Notes: generated from the letters alone by a model not told the origin. A stretch of 64,000 nt of DNA from Sphagnum magellanicum (GCA_021904315.1 CM038913.1:3223958-3287957); one strand, 5' to 3'; numbered from the stretch's first letter, positions 47,531-61,549 are shown. Program-made: numbers and translations.

Positions 47531-49940
47531 GCCTAAACCCATTATTCACCCTAGTGGGTAAGGAGGTAATGATAGCCCAATGTATATAACTATAAAATCT
47601 TATGGATTTTTCTTACGAGGTTTTCATTGTAATGATGTTGCCATTACTTCTTGCAAACAACATACCATCCATTTTGTTTGGGAGAGCTTTTGAGGGAAAA
47701 CTATAATTGCTCCATATGCAGGTAAGTTTTACACCTAGATTAGATGTAGAGTTGGGGCTTCTGAGAAGAAGATTTTTCCATGAAGAAGTTGGTAGTTGAG
47801 ATGGAAATTGAGAGTTTGTGGAAGGAGATGAAACTTTCCTTTATAGAAGTAGCATCATTGCCTATTTTTCCAGGTATGAAACCAACAACACACTTGTTTT
47901 CTCAATGATTTGGTCTTTTTTGCAATTTTGTTTGAACTTTGTAGACGATAGAAAACATCATAATTTTCATTTAAGTTGATTTTCAAGGTCACATGAATAT
48001 TTTGTTAGTTGTTAAAACAACTTGTTGAACTAGTTTTGGTCATCACATCCATTTGGTTAATGGAATTTAGCAATAAGTGGTGATTCTTTTCATGAGATGA
48101 GCACAAAGTTGGTATAGAATTAGTCCATATTGATTTTGGTAATGTTAAAACCACTTGACTAGTGAATAAATAATGTAGTGGTTAGGTTAAATGGTCCCTA
48201 TTTTGGTTCAAGTAGTCAGTTCGTTTAGAACTAGTCCATAATGGTTTCACTACTAAAAAAGTAGGTGTTTTTTGCTAGCTAAGTTGTGACTACAATGGTT
48301 AAGTTGCAGAGTTATTAGTCTGAAATGATTACAATTGATTTTTTAATCTTTTTGGCCCACCCCCCAAAAGTAGGTATGTCTAATTATTAAGATGACTAGT
48401 CTTTTGAGTCAAATCAAACATTACGGGTTACACATGGCTAGGTGGTGCAAGTGATTATTGTTATGTGATTAATTTCAATCATGCCATCTATGACATGACT
48501 TGTTACATTGCTAACTTGGTGTCATTACCTACTCTTATGTGACTAATCCCAATCATGCATTAATCATATGGCTTGCCACATGGCAACCTATTTTTTGTGC
48601 TTACTTTAATGTGAGAAATCAAGGTAATGTTATTGATTGATGTGGTTGCCATATGTGCAAGCTTTTAAGCATTCAAATTAGTTAATTTTGGAGCTAAAAA
48701 ACCAAGGAGGTCTTGGTGTTTCAACACAAAAAATTTTGGGTTGGGATTATTACTTTGACCAATGTAGATCTAAAATCGACAACCCATATTAAGGGTTTAC
48801 TTCTATATTCCAAGGGGAAAATGACACAACAAATAAGATGAAGTCACAGAACATAAACAAGAATTGGATAATTAGCATACACATTCAATTATGGTTCAAT
48901 TTGTTCTGTACACATTATTAAAAAAATGTGCAAAATTAATTTCACCAGAATTCAATTTCACATGTAATAATTTATATTCCAATGTATTCCCTTGAATACC
49001 CACACCCTAGTTATGCAAATCATGTAGACCCTCAAATTGATTTGTAGATGGATATTCAATCATGGAGTCCTTATATATAAAAAATCCCAAAAGTTTAGCT
49101 TATTCAAAATCTCCTTAAAGTTGATCCCACATAAATTTTCCCACAACACCAAGGCTAATCTTCAACTACCATAGCTTATCATAAATCAGTTTGCTTTTGC
49201 ATCATGTAACAAATCCCATTTTATAAATTAATAGTTGCCTACATATGCCAATTCCACTTAGTTTATTGACAATTTTAAAACATTTAACCAACTCAAATAC
49301 ACAAACAAACTTCCATACAATTGCCATTCCTAAATAAAGACAAGTTATGTGACAATTAAGGCTACCAAATGTACTTACACTACCTTGTTGAGTTGCCATA
49401 TCCTCCATGAAGCCAAGCAAACTCCATTTGCCAACAAACTTGCTTCCAATGCCTCTTTAGTACGAACTTACATCCAGCACAATATTATTGTCAAGAAGTT
49501 CACAACTTTAGCTATTAAAAATAATTCACCACCATGGCCAAATCATTGGCATCTTGGTCTTAAACTATAACATCAATTTAAAGCCATAAGGAAATTTAGT
49601 TTGAGAACACCCTCCTCCAAGCAAGTATCCCTTTTTCATTTCACTGGATCTTTAAACCCAACACCACTAGCCCTATCAACTCCAATTTCAAACAATAATA
49701 AATTTTGGTGATGTTAGATTTGGTTTGATGTCATTAATCAAATATGTACTAAAGTCCCAACACCTAATAAAAGATACAATGGCTGCTTCTTACACATACT
49801 AAGGAGAATTTCAATCTACTATTATCAAGATCAAAATCCACAATACTATCACTAGGTAGTAATTAAAGCCTAATAACAACACTACATACTTATGGGCAAA
49901 TTGTAACCATTACAATTTGTGGGCTAGGTTAACTACCACT
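47531..49940. other. AT-rich DNA within the transposon cluster
   Basis: No gene seen. A possible further CACTA terminus, CACTACTAAAAAAGTAGGTG, lies at 48248 followed by a T-run. It has no matching partner in the window, so it is not annotated as an element. If real, it would be the 3' limit of the transposase-bearing element. Confidence 0.4.
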
Positions 49941-52900
49941 TTAAGGATTACTTGTGATGACATCTTCACCTAAACTATCTTGATCTAGATCATCGCTATC
50001 TGAGGCCTTTTTATTATCAGCCACATCAACCAAATATGTAGGTGTGAATGGAATACCTCCCGTAGTGGTTGTTGTTTGAATTGTTTTTAGAATAAAAACT
50101 AGAGCTTGTAAACCACTATAATTTTCATCAATTTCAACTTTAAACATTTCCAGGTCCATTGGGCTAGAATCATTACTTGTTGTCATTCGTTTCCCTCAGG
50201 GTTTTTTGCATAAGACTATCTTCCAGCCCCTTTCCTTTGGATCAATAACAAAAAAAACTTATTCTACATGTATTGGGAAATCAAAGGATTAGTTTAAAAT
50301 GGGAATTAAAGATCGAAAATTCACAAGAATGAATCCATATTCATCCCTTTTGATTGTTGCACTACTACCATCATAGTTCACTTTGACCTAATTGCACAAA
50401 AGCACAACCATGTTTAATACCTTGTAATTCAACTTTAGTATCTCCTTAACCCAACCCACATATTCTAGCTTTGCAAGGATTGGTCTTTGATCATTGGGTC
50501 CAAATACACATTCATGTTCAAATGTTACAACTACACCACTATCCCTTGTTGTTAAGTATTCTTCAACACTTGAAACATGGATGTGATTTCCATATGCATA
50601 CATTGTTCGACAGGCTATAGCTTCCATAGTTGGTGGCATGGACATATGCACAATGTCTTTATCAACTGTTTCACCATGTTGCACAACATTACTTATGGCT
50701 ATCCTTATCCAAGTTGGGAAAGGTTTGAATTCTTTTATGTTGTTGGGAAATACATGAAGCTTTGACCGAGCCTAACCTATAATATGTAAATACTCCTACC
50801 TCTCTTGCTATCTTGTTGTTTTTTTTACACTATATTTTTTGTCAATATCAATTGCCAAAATCTCAATCTAATCCAAACAATCATATCAATTCAGCTAGGT
50901 TTAGGCTTTCATAATCAATAATTGCATTATAATTATCATTTATGTGTTTAGGCCCATGGTAGCAAATTGTTCAACCTAATTTACATGTCCATAGTAATAG
51001 ATATTAAAAAGTTAATCAAGCCCATGGCAACAAACTGTTTAATAGCATAACTTGACCTTAAAACTCATGGTAATGGAAATACATGACCTAACATTAGACT
51101 ATTACATGCAGGGTAATCAAGCCCATGCTAGTAGAATGAAATCAAGTTAGGGAAGGCCCATAACAACACTCAATATATAGATCCTTAAACCTTTGGTGTC
51201 TAGAATCTTCCTAAATGACTACCACAAATCTAATAGTTAATTTGAAATCCAACTCCCAAGAATATGCCATAACAAAGCACATCAATTTACATCCCATCAT
51301 TAAATTATTACTTATTAAAAGAGTTTAGGGGATATTACAAGCGTCATGGAGCCATTAGCTCAACATTTTGAAATACAAATGAGTGGGCCATGTCACGAAG
51401 TTTTGTGCCAAGTTTTCATTCATGCCTAATGCTTTCAAGAACTTCATCATACATCCTTGGGTCTTCTTTTTCATCCCACACCCTTCATTTTGTTGTTGTG
51501 AAATCTTGTAAGTATTTCGTGCATAACCCTAATGCCTCCTCTGGTGTGTACCCTTCTACCATGCTCCCTTCTAGCCTTGCTTTGTTTCTCACATAGTGTT
51601 TCAAAGTTTTCATGTATCTTTCAATTGGGTACATCCAATGAGTATTGAACCATAAATCTCTAGTTCCTCAACTAGGTGCACTAAGAGATGTGTCATCAAA
51701 TCAAAAAATGATGGGGGGAATTTTTTCCAGCAACACCAATGTGACTATCACATCCTTTTTAAAATCATCCATTGTTGCAAGGTCCACAACCTTTGCATAA
51801 ACCTTTTCGAAAACACGACTCAATCAAATGATGGCCACCTTGCATCCCTTTGCCATTAAATGTCACATACACAATGACAAAATGTCTTGCATTAACACAT
51901 GATTGTCATGCAACTTCATTCCCTTGAGATCCCCATCTTTTTGGATTCTATTTTTCAATGATGATGCATAATCTGTTGGGGGTTTTCAAAGATAGGATAA
52001 TTTGCACAAAAAACCTTGATTTTTCTTCATCTAACAAGACATATGCTGCTACATGCTTAATGAACCAAGTGCCATTTGGTTATAGCCACAAATGTGATAG
52101 TATGCCCAACTCCTTCAAACCTTGTCAAATTGCTACCATATCTTTTATGCCAAATATGGTTTTTAGGAAATTTTCACACACATTTTTTTCAAAATGCATG
52201 ACATCCAGGGTGTTGCAAATCAACAAATCTTGCCAATATAAGGACCACATTGTTAAGGCTCTTGTTTTGGATTATGTTATTCTAATGTCAACCACTTCAT
52301 AAGATCTAAGTTTTGTTGAATCTAAATTTGCATCTTATTTGAAAAACCACATGGATCTCAAGATTAAAAAAAACGTACATGCTAGTATGGAAGCTAAAAC
52401 ATAATGCTTAGCCTTTTGATGCCATGGTTGTGTATAGGATCCAATTTTACCCCAGCTCTATTCCTTGGTTCTACCAACCATAGTTCCCACTCTATAACAC
52501 TCTCAATTGTCTCTATTGTAATTACACATAAAGGTGTTAACATGGTTTTTATTTTTCCATCAAATGTACTATGAGTCCATTGATACATATGGCTTCTAAG
52601 CAAATACCTACGACTCCCACAATACACCACATTTTTGGAAGATTTGGATTCAATTTCTGGACCACAAGTTGGACATCCTTTATGCCCCTCTCTTACACAT
52701 CTAGCAAGCAATCCATATGTTGGAAAGTTGTGTATACTCCATATACACATTTCCTTCAAGTGGAAACGCATCCCTAAGTACACATCTTGTGCTTCAACAC
52801 CTTTCCACAATGTTTGTAACTCATCAATCAAAGGTTGCAAACAAACATCCACATTTGTTGATGTGCAAGATTCTTTGCCAAGTATGATTAATGAAAACAT

Positions 52901-54308
52901 TAAAAAATACCTTTTAGTAACCAACCAAGGTTGCAAATTATAGTTGAGTAGGACCACTGGCCATGTAAAGTGGCACAAACTTAGATCCCTAAACGGATTC
53001 ACCCCATCAAGTGCTAGCCCAACCTAATATTGCAAGCATCACTAGCAAATTCTAACCACTTTTTAGAAATGTGCTTCCAAGCTACATAATCTACTACACT
53101 TCAAACCAATCCATCTAAACTTGCACCATTCTTGTGCCATGTGTAAATTTCTGCCAAAGACCTATACATGCATATTAACCTAGGAATTTGGGGGAAATGG
53201 CAAAGCACCTTTTGTGGAACAATTGTAAATCCATCCCCAAATTGATTAGCACTACATTTAGGACACTTATCAAGTTGCTTGAAGTTGTTTTGAAAGAGCA
53301 CACAACCATGTGGACATGCATGGATTGATTCATATGTCAAACCTAGGGACTTGATTAGTTTGTGGGCCTCATAAGAAGTGGCTAGCATCTTGTTGTCTTT
53401 AAAAAACAACACTTTCCATAATAAGGAAAACAATTAATCCATGCAAGTGTTGGAAATAGCACGCACCGTGCTCAAGTTCAACAATAGTAATGTTGTTCCC
53501 AACATAATTGTGGAACACCCCTCGTAAAGTGGGGTTGATGCCTTTGCTAATAGCTCTTCCATGAACATCTCAAAAGGATTCCCAGATTGTTTGGCGTCCA
53601 TTTGAGGTAACTTTTATTTTTTACCATTGTATAAATGATTGTCCTCACCCACATGTTGCATTCCATCAACATGCCCAAATGCTTCAACTACTAAGTGTTG
53701 AATTTCAACTTATGGGTCAAGCCTAGTAGGTCGTTAAATCATAACACATACTTCTTGCCTTCCTAAAAACATAGGACATGGAGCCACAAAATTAGCAAAA
53801 GGTACATCTAACCCTGGACATCCTTCCATTGGCTTTTGTTGTCGATCCAAACAACACACCCACCAAATATTAGTTATATTATGCCTAATGTTTTGTATAT
53901 CACTTTTATGCAATGTTTACATAAACATATTTTGATACACCGACATTATTCTAATGTCTTATTTGAAACCAATAATGTGATGATCAATTTCCAACCTAGT
54001 AATATAAAATAAGATCCCCATTTTATGCATCAAATACTTCTACATCCTCCTACATCCTCCTCATACAATTGTGTTGGTAATTGTACTCCACATTCATAGC
54101 AAAATGTGTGGATTACATACCACCATTGGTTTCTGGAAATAAGGATTTTGCCCAAATTTGCATAGATGTTTTTTATTATGTCTCTAATTTGATGCTTTGC
54201 CCCATGGCAAGATAAACACGGGCATTGGTAGCTTTTGTATCCATGTTGGTTTGCTGCAAGCTCTTCAAGGTCATATATGCATTGGTGGTTAATGCCATGC
54301 CTAACCAT
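49941..54308 (-). pseudogene. Decayed CACTA (En/Spm) transposase gene, tnp2 type
   Basis: Read on the minus strand from ATG 54308: an N-terminal Cys-rich segment (QCPCLSCHGAKHQIRDIIKN) like the transposase-associated domain; then at 53433-53100 IHACPHGCVLF, CPKCSANQFGDG, and PRLICMYRSLAEIYTWHKNG. Next, VAWKHISKKWLEFASDACNIRLG and DGVNPF at about 53080-52985 (split by a stop and a shift), then QPLIDELQTLWKGVEAQDVY and CPTCGPE at 52900-52640, together a good match to Transposase_tnp2 (PF02992). Further down come a DUF4218-like region (LKGMKLHDNHVLMQDILS, WMYPIERYMKTLKHYVRNKA, EGSMVEGYTPEEALGLCTKYL; about 51930-51480) and a DUF4216-like region (EYVGWVKEILKLNY...VFFVIDPKERGWK; about 50680-50180). 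Several stops and shifts make it inactive. Element B is inserted 12 bp before the ATG. Confidence 0.85.
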
Positions 54309-54784
54309 TTTTACAACAATCACTACTACAAATCATGGTTTTTTAAGAGGTTCAAATTAACTAACCTTGTCATGTTTGATAAATGGACATGTGCATTTGA
54401 CTAAAGCCCATGGGATTGAATGACACATGTATTTGTTGATTGATCAACTTGATTATAATGGTTCATTTGACTAGATACACATAATCAAATTATACAACCT
54501 TAGTCAAAATGGCAAATGGTCTTTAGGCAAGTTGAATAATTAATCAATATGGCTGATGATCTTTAGTCAAGTTGAACCTTTAATCAAAATAAACAATGAT
54601 TTTTAGTCAAATATGACATGGTCTACTACCCTATATATTTACTTTTTACTTACACATCCACCTATTTATTCAATTAATTATTTACCTACCTACCTATCTA
54701 TTTATACCTTTTCACTTACCTATTTACCTACCTACCCACCTATTTACATATTATCTACCTACCTATCCAATCATTTATTTACTT

Positions 54785-55870
54785 AATTTTAACCATTACG
54801 TGTAACCATTAGGTTTAGCCATTATGTTTAACCATTAAATTTACCCAAATTTTTGGCAAATTTGTACCATTATGTTTAATTTAAATTTAACCATTATGTT
54901 TAACCACTGGATTTGGCATTATGTTTAGCTTAAGTTGAACCATTAAATTAACCATGAGATATAACCTAGGTTTAGCCACTAAGTATAACTTAGGTTTAAC
55001 CACTATGTTTAGCCACTAGATTTAACCAAAGTTTAGTCATTATGTTTAGCCATTACTTTAAATCACTAAATTTAACATCTAGGTTTAGCCATTATGTTTA
55101 GCCATTACTTTAAGTCATTAAATTTAACCATTATATTTTGCCATTAAGTTTAGTTATTACTTTTTGAGTCACTAAGTTTAACCACTAGGTTTAGGCATTA
55201 TGTTTAACCATTATTTTAAATCACTAAACTTAGCCATTTTAAATCACTGAGTTTAACCATTAGGTTTAGTCATTATTTAAAGTTATTATGTTTAACCACT
55301 AAGTTTAGCCATTAAGTTTAGCCATTAATTACTTTAAGTCACTAATTTTAGCCATTAATTATTTAAGTCACTAAGTTTAGTCATTAAGTTTAACCATTAT
55401 TTTAAATCATGAAGTTTAGCCATGCAGTTTAATCATTATTTTAAATCACTAGGTTTAGCCATTAGGTTGAGCCATTATTTTAAATCAATAAATTTAGCGA
55501 TTAGGTTTAACCACTATGTTTAGACAATACTTTAAGTCATTATGTTTAACCATTATGTTTAGTCATTAATTTTAAATCACTAAGTTTAGTCATTATATTT
55601 AATCATTATTTTAAATCATTAAGTTTAGCCTTTATGCTTAGTCATTATTTTAAGTCATTAGGTTTAGCTAATAACTTCAAACATTAGGTTAAGCCATTAT
55701 TTTAAATCTTTAAGTTGAGCCATTAGGTTTAGCCATTATTTTAAATCACTAAGTTTAGCCATTAGGTTTAACCATTGTTTTAAGTCACTAAATTTAGCCA
55801 TTTATTTAACCATTATTTTAAGTCATTAAGTTTAAACATTAGGTTTAGTCATTAATTGTCACCTAGATTT
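54785..55870. repeat. Subterminal minisatellite array of element B
   Basis: About 1.1 kb of degenerate units alternating TTTAACCATTAGG, TTTAGCCATTATT and TTTAAATCACTAAG. These are the reverse complements of the units in element A, which places the two arrays as a large inverted repeat 9 kb apart. Confidence 0.85.
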
Positions 55871-55940
55871 TGCCATTATGTTTAATGATGTGAAACAAAC
55901 TTATGAAATAAAAAAGTTGATAGAAGTTAAACACCTTTGA

Positions 55941-55999
55941 TGGTGTAGTCCATTGGTAAGGACTTGGTTTAACATTATAAAGGTTTGGGGTTCAATTCC
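55941..55999 (+). other. tRNA-like A-box/B-box block inside element B
   Basis: TGGTGTAGTCC at 55941 matches the pol III A-box consensus TRGYNNARNNG at 10 of 11 positions and is followed by ATTGGTAAGG as in real tRNA D-arms. GTTCAATTC at 55990-55998 fits the B-box GWTCRANNC exactly, 49 nt downstream. The same block is present in element A in reverse orientation (B box 43995-44003, A box near 44041-44054). It does not fold as a complete tRNA by eye. It may be a captured tRNA-derived SINE, or a pol III promoter. Confidence 0.55.
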
Positions 56000-56059
56000 T
56001 TATACTTACAACCTATGTGCATGTTTAAAAGGCTAGGGTAGGTAGGTTAGATTAAAGTA

Positions 56060-56130
56060 GCTCGGTGAAATTAACTTAGGTTAGGTTAGGTTAGGTTAGG
56101 TTAAGCCAGGTTAGGTTAGGCTAGCACCTA
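56060..56130. repeat. TTAGG-type short tandem repeat
   Basis: Several GGTTA units in a row (AGGTTAGGTTAGGTTAGG) near the terminus of element B. The counterpart CCTAACC block is in element A at about 43890-43950. It resembles a telomere motif but is part of the element. Confidence 0.8.
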
Positions 56131-56292
56131 CCTATCTAATGTCTTTTTTCAACTTACCTAGAGCTATTTATGACTTACCCAGTGTCGAAATTGACTTGTC
56201 CAAAATGGGACCTTGGTCAAGTTGACCAATGTCATTTTTCAGTCCTTTTTAACCAATTTTGGTAGTAAAAAAGACCATGATTTGTAATAGTG

Positions 56293-59200
56293 AATAAGAA
56301 TTTGCATCAAGCTCCTACATACATTACCATTAGTGTTAACCACAAGTCAACATGTAGGCTACAACAAATATTGACTAGATCACAAATGTACAAGCAAAAA
56401 GTTTAATATTTTGACAATAACAACATGGATTGGACTTCAAGGGGTTTAGGGTTTTCAGTAAAATCCACTAGCCTATTCACAACAACACCATTCATATAGC
56501 TAACCAATTTTTGGATTTAGTTGGCAAGAGCATCCTTCAATGTGGGCACATATACTATTTTATTGTTTTACATTGCACATATAAACAATATAATCATGAA
56601 AAGCATTGGTACTTAGATAATAGCTCAAATTTGCGTTTAATTACCACCCAATTGATAATGCCAAGATGTTACCCTTCATGCCAACAATGCCATGCAAATA
56701 ATTGCTCAAATGGACAAATTAATCCAGCCTTTAACTTGGTACAACTCCCATTTGGTAATGAAATGGGCCAAACAATAGATAGTGCAAAACCATAATTTCA
56801 TTCAAATTTCCATCTATGGCTGGTCTAGATCCAATTTTTAATGTGTACTTATGATAATATTTTCATGTATGGCATTTTAGTTTACCTCAAAACATTCATA
56901 TACATAGTGACTCAAACTCCTAACTATGCATAAACTTGGCAAACTTGCATATATTATACTTTGGCCATGACGTCCAATCAAAGGTTTCAATGATTGTGGA
57001 GTTTAGGAGTTACTGCTAAAGGAATTAGTACTAACTTACAATGGGATTTGATGAAAATTCTTTATATAATACAAAAAGTTTCAACACGCCAACTATATAC
57101 ATAATTACTTGTATTATTATGCATGCATAAATGTGACTCTTCACATGCTTACTTCTGACCAAATTTTCTAGATTGAAATGCATATATATTAGTATGGAAT
57201 CAAACAACATGTCTTCTACTTGAAGGATTGTGCATGTCAATTGTGCCACACACCAACCAAATCCCAAGTGTAATATTTAGTGCCTACAAATTGATCATCA
57301 AATTGTCAATCAAGGGTCCTTGTACATATATTTGGCATAATCAACCAATGACCCAACATTCTTGGCCCCCCAACACTAGCCCAAAAATTGTAGTTAATTA
57401 AACCATTCACACAAATAACATATCTACAAGTACAATAATTTTTGTGGTTGTATGTTGTCTATCGTTAGTTCTAATTTTCAATATAGATGTGATGGAACTT
57501 ATAGTTCAGTTGTAGAACAAATGTTGGCCACATGGTTCAAATAAAAGGAGATATCTTTTACATCATTTTACTTTTAATACATCTCCTCCCATACCCATGT
57601 AGTTTTCCATGCCTAACACTTTACATCCACCTGCAAATCATATTAATGTGTTTAGATAAACTAACTAGATTATGTTAAAAAACATCTACAAATATAATCA
57701 TTTTTGTGAGACCCTAAAAAGGAAAATATAAATTACAACCCACTATCGCCACACATCATTCTACATACCCAAACAAAATAGATAGCAAGGGAACCACATA
57801 CTATGGACAAAGTGCATTATTTCTGAAATAATGTCAAACAATTTTGAATTTGCTTCACACATGATGTACCTTTGAAAGCAACTTCTTTAAGTTTTCTAGA
57901 ATTAGCCCATGCAATGCACATTCACTAGCATGATCATTCAACAATAATGTTGTCATATAGTACCCTTGTCCCCTACCTTAGTTTGGCACATATATTACCC
58001 ATGTTAACCAAAATGAAGCCATCAATTTCTATTTTTAATGACAATTGGGAGTTGTATTGACTTTAGCACATTCAGGCACACATTGAATCAATAAAGTTCA
58101 TTCTATGAACTGTCAAAAAGTTGATCCACAACAACTATGCGGTCAATTATAACCAACCAAGTCACCAATACCCAAAACAAAATAGAAGGTAGTAGCAAAT
58201 CTACATAGGTGAATGATCCATGGCAACTATAATTGAACAACAACAATTGATAGTAGAATCAACATCCCATTACTAATCACAAACCTATAAACCTATAAAC
58301 CCTCTCAAGCAACCATGAACAAACTATGGAATTGCAACCCTACAATATTAATATTACTTTGTCAATTTCTATTATTGGACCTAAGTGATGCCAAAATAAC
58401 CCATGGACCCATCAACATGACTAGTATTGATGGTGGCAAGATGGAATGAATTAATGTTTAGGAAACTCTAACTAGATTGGATAGATGCCTTGAACTTCAA
58501 ATTATTGCAAGAATGATTAAATCCCAAGACCTAATCATTTCAACCAATTATTGATGTATTTGTACATCATTTAATGTCTTAATGGTAGCTAGGTTAATCA
58601 ATACTACAAGTTTGTATTCAATCATATAGGCCACATATGGGTTAGGAAGCCATGGAGGCATAATGTGACTTACTTTAGTCATGAAATTGGGTTATCACCA
58701 TGCCACTCATTGTTTAGTTATGTGAGGACCCTAATTGTCCCACCTATCATATATATATTGGGGTTTCTTTTAGCTAGCGTCTCATTAAGAAGATTAGATG
58801 TTTGAGTGAGACACATAGTTAAAACAAACAGATCATAGTGCATTACAAACAAAAGGTAAGGTTGAAAAATGGAGCTTCAAGAGTTTCAGATTTCATTACA
58901 AACTTTAAGAAGGAAAGAAAAGGTGTTATGGAAGACAAGATTTGTGAATGTGCTAGTTGCAAAGGATGCAATGTTATGCTAAAATTCCAAAGTCAAATCT
59001 TTTGTGAAGGTGAAGATGGTGTATGGGAGAACATAACAATTTGGGAAAAAGGTTGTTGCATACCTCATGTAGCATTATACATCGTTTGAATGGATAGAGA
59101 GATGGTTGAAGGTGAGCATCAATAGTAGCTTGACCCCATAGAAGACTACAAGGAGGTTCACCATCACACTACCACGAAAAACCATGCGAAGATGGACTCC

Positions 59201-61319
59201 ATTTTCGGTTCATCTTGGAGGCAAGTGCTTTAGTCTTTAACATGCAATGAACATAAGCTACAATGTGATGTTCACCTTTGTAGATTAATGAAAATATTTT
59301 GCTCCATTTGCTACAAATTAATCTTGAATAGTTGGGAAGAAAACACTTGCCGCCAATGTGCTCCTTGGCGCTTAAGTGGCAATCATCCTTGGAAGTATAT
59401 TTAGCCAAATTTGGTGATATCCAACAAAATAGGTTTCCATTATATTACTTATGTAAAATTGTGGATATTAAATTTTGTGCATGTAAAGCCATGTAAGTGT
59501 CATGTTTGTCAAACCTAGTCGTTTTGCATCCTACTTACATGGCACATCTATGATTAATTATAGCCATGCTTGCTACCTACATGGCACAACATGAAAAAAA
59601 TAATAATTTAATTGTTTGTGGCACATCCGATCAATGCTGTGCCTAAAATCCTAACCATAAATTATGGTAGCGAATGGTATATTATTGCCAAATTGGAAGC
59701 ATATGTATTTGATGAATGAAGTTTGAAACCACATCCATCCATTTGTTTTTTTCACACAATCTTTGTTGTTTTGTGCACTTAGCAAAGGTCTTCTCACACA
59801 TTGATGTTTTGATCCTCCCTTCACACATTTCTTCTCACATTTAACACTTCCTCTTGCACCATTGTTGTCATTGCTCCCTTCTTTCTCACACTTTGCCTTA
59901 AAATTTGCTTCACACATTTTATTGCTTGTAATGTTATAGAAAAGGGCTATTGGCAATAACTGAGGTGGTAGTGCTCATTCCTAAAACATAGAGACACTTA
60001 ATGATCTAACTTGAAGGCAACAACATGGGAAATCTTTGACACAACGAACATATTCACAACCTTGACCAAATTGCATATGAACTTTCTTCAAAGGAAAACA
60101 AGGAGTGTGAACCATCGAAATCCAATTGTTCCATCAATGTCATTGATAAGGATTTTAGTTCTGGCAATGTCAAGGATGAAGTTGGATCGCTCTCCATAAG
60201 TAGTTCTAAAAAGGTTGTGAAATTGCGTAAACATGTATGTGCATAATTCAATTTCATTGTAATTTAGTCTTCATTTTTATTTTCTAAGCCAATGCCTTGA
60301 TGTTGGTGATGACATTGTAGAATAATTTTAAGAATGAAGGTTATAACATTTTCAAAATAATGTTAGGAATGGAGGTTACAACGTTTTCAATGTATGGCAA
60401 GTTAACATGTGATTATGGAAACTTAAAACTAGTATTAGGAATAGGTTTCAATGCAAATCATAGGCATAATGCAATAGATGTAATGCACTTACTTCTTCCA
60501 ATTGAAACACCCAACTATTGAAGCTCCCAAGTTCATAACACATTTTTGTTTGGCAACCAAAATGATGGATCCAGATTTTGGACCCCTACATTCAAGATTT
60601 GGCTAGCTAATTAACAATTTTTTAAAGAAGTGTTAATATGATTCTATGCATGTTGGACAACCAAGGAAGTAATAGGTGAAATGTTGGACCATGCAAAAGG
60701 TGCACGGGCCTCCAATTGTACCACCTACATTAATTGTACCTAACCTTTTACTAGAGCTTGCAATTCCTACCCTAGAGTACCAAGATGAGAATTTTGGTGA
60801 TATCAAAGGGGTGATAAAAGAACTAGTTAACAAATTTAAGAAGACCATGATGGATACTAGAGGTGAACCAACATCTTGTATTATGCAACCTCCAATAAGT
60901 AATCTCTCTGTGGTTGCAACTATAGGTTCAAGTTTTACTTAATTGTTTTCTCTTGAATTTGTCTTAAAATGCATTCCATCTTGTACCTTACATTTTATTA
61001 TTGAAATTGTCATCATAATAGTTAACACAAATGTAAATTTTGAATAATTAATATACATGTTTGCAACATGTATGTATGAATGTACGAGCTACACCTATTA
61101 TGTTGCTTACTACATTCCCCCCCAACCCTGCCATTGTCTACCCCATTATTTCAAGGATGGTAATTGCCTCTAGGGTGGTGATGGGGGGCTTGGGGTGCAA
61201 TGTTGTCAATTAGTTATATGCCCACCCTTCCAACAACAAATGCAATGACATTAGCTAGTTATATGGCCATAGCTTCACCAACAGGTGGCATGTCAAACCT
61301 TAGTTTTATGGTGCTAATT
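56293..61319. other. Intergenic DNA, no supported gene
   Basis: Short ORFs only. Three look slightly protein-like but match nothing I know: 58838-59089 plus (83 codons, with CECASCKGCNVML), 59956-59651 minus (101 codons, Cys/Lys-rich), and a frame at about 60050-60247 plus (serine-rich, ending KKVVKLRKHVCA). Many Cys codons in the second could be decayed Arg codons. I would not call any of them a gene on this evidence. Confidence 0.45.
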
Positions 61320-61549
61320 CACTAGTATAAAAATGGGGGGTAGTTCATTAACCTAAACCATTATGGGACTTTAAAAATAAAATAAGTTCATTACACTTTA
61401 GTGATTTCACCCTAATTAAAGTTATTTCATTATAATGTCATTATATAAACATCGTGTTTCATTATTAGTTGACATAATTCATTATTATAAATGATTGTGG
61501 TAAATAGGTTTTTTTTAATATTTTTATTTGAAATGCCCTATGTTATTTT

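Larger units (their letters stand above)
54321..56292 (-). mobile_element. Complete non-autonomous CACTA element (element B) with 3-bp TSD
   Basis: The left end is CACTACTACAAATCATGG. The right end, complemented, is CACTATTACAAATCATGG (one mismatch in 18). Both flanks are AAT (54318-54320 and 56293-56295), the 3-bp duplication expected for CACTA elements. Length is 1972 bp with no transposase. Inside are a block of TTTACCTACCTACC repeats, a long TTTAGCCATTA/TTTAAATCACTAAG minisatellite, a tRNA-like block (55941-55999) and a GGTTAGGTTAGG tract. It is placed minus because its minisatellite end matches the 43540 end of element A in reverse orientation. It would depend on a transposase in trans. 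Confidence 0.85.

Noticed and set aside
48248..48280. CACTACTAAAAAAGTAGGTG as the terminus of a further CACTA element
   Set aside because: The sequence is suggestive, but no matching opposite end or target duplication was found in the window.
55941..55999. Functional tRNA gene
   Set aside because: A and B boxes are present, but I cannot form an acceptor stem or a proper anticodon arm, and the block is inside repetitive elements.
56060..56130. (TTAGG)n tract as an interstitial telomere
   Set aside because: The tract is short, degenerate and at the same place in two CACTA elements, so it belongs to the element. Plant telomeres are usually TTTAGGG.
58838..59089. 83-codon ORF with CECASCKGC as a zinc-binding protein
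   Set aside because: Cysteine spacing fits no known finger, flanks are non-coding and no homologous context is visible.
59651..59956. Minus-strand 101-codon Cys/Lys-rich ORF as a small secreted peptide
   Set aside because: No signal peptide; many Cys codons may be decayed Arg codons; no cysteine spacing typical of a known peptide family.
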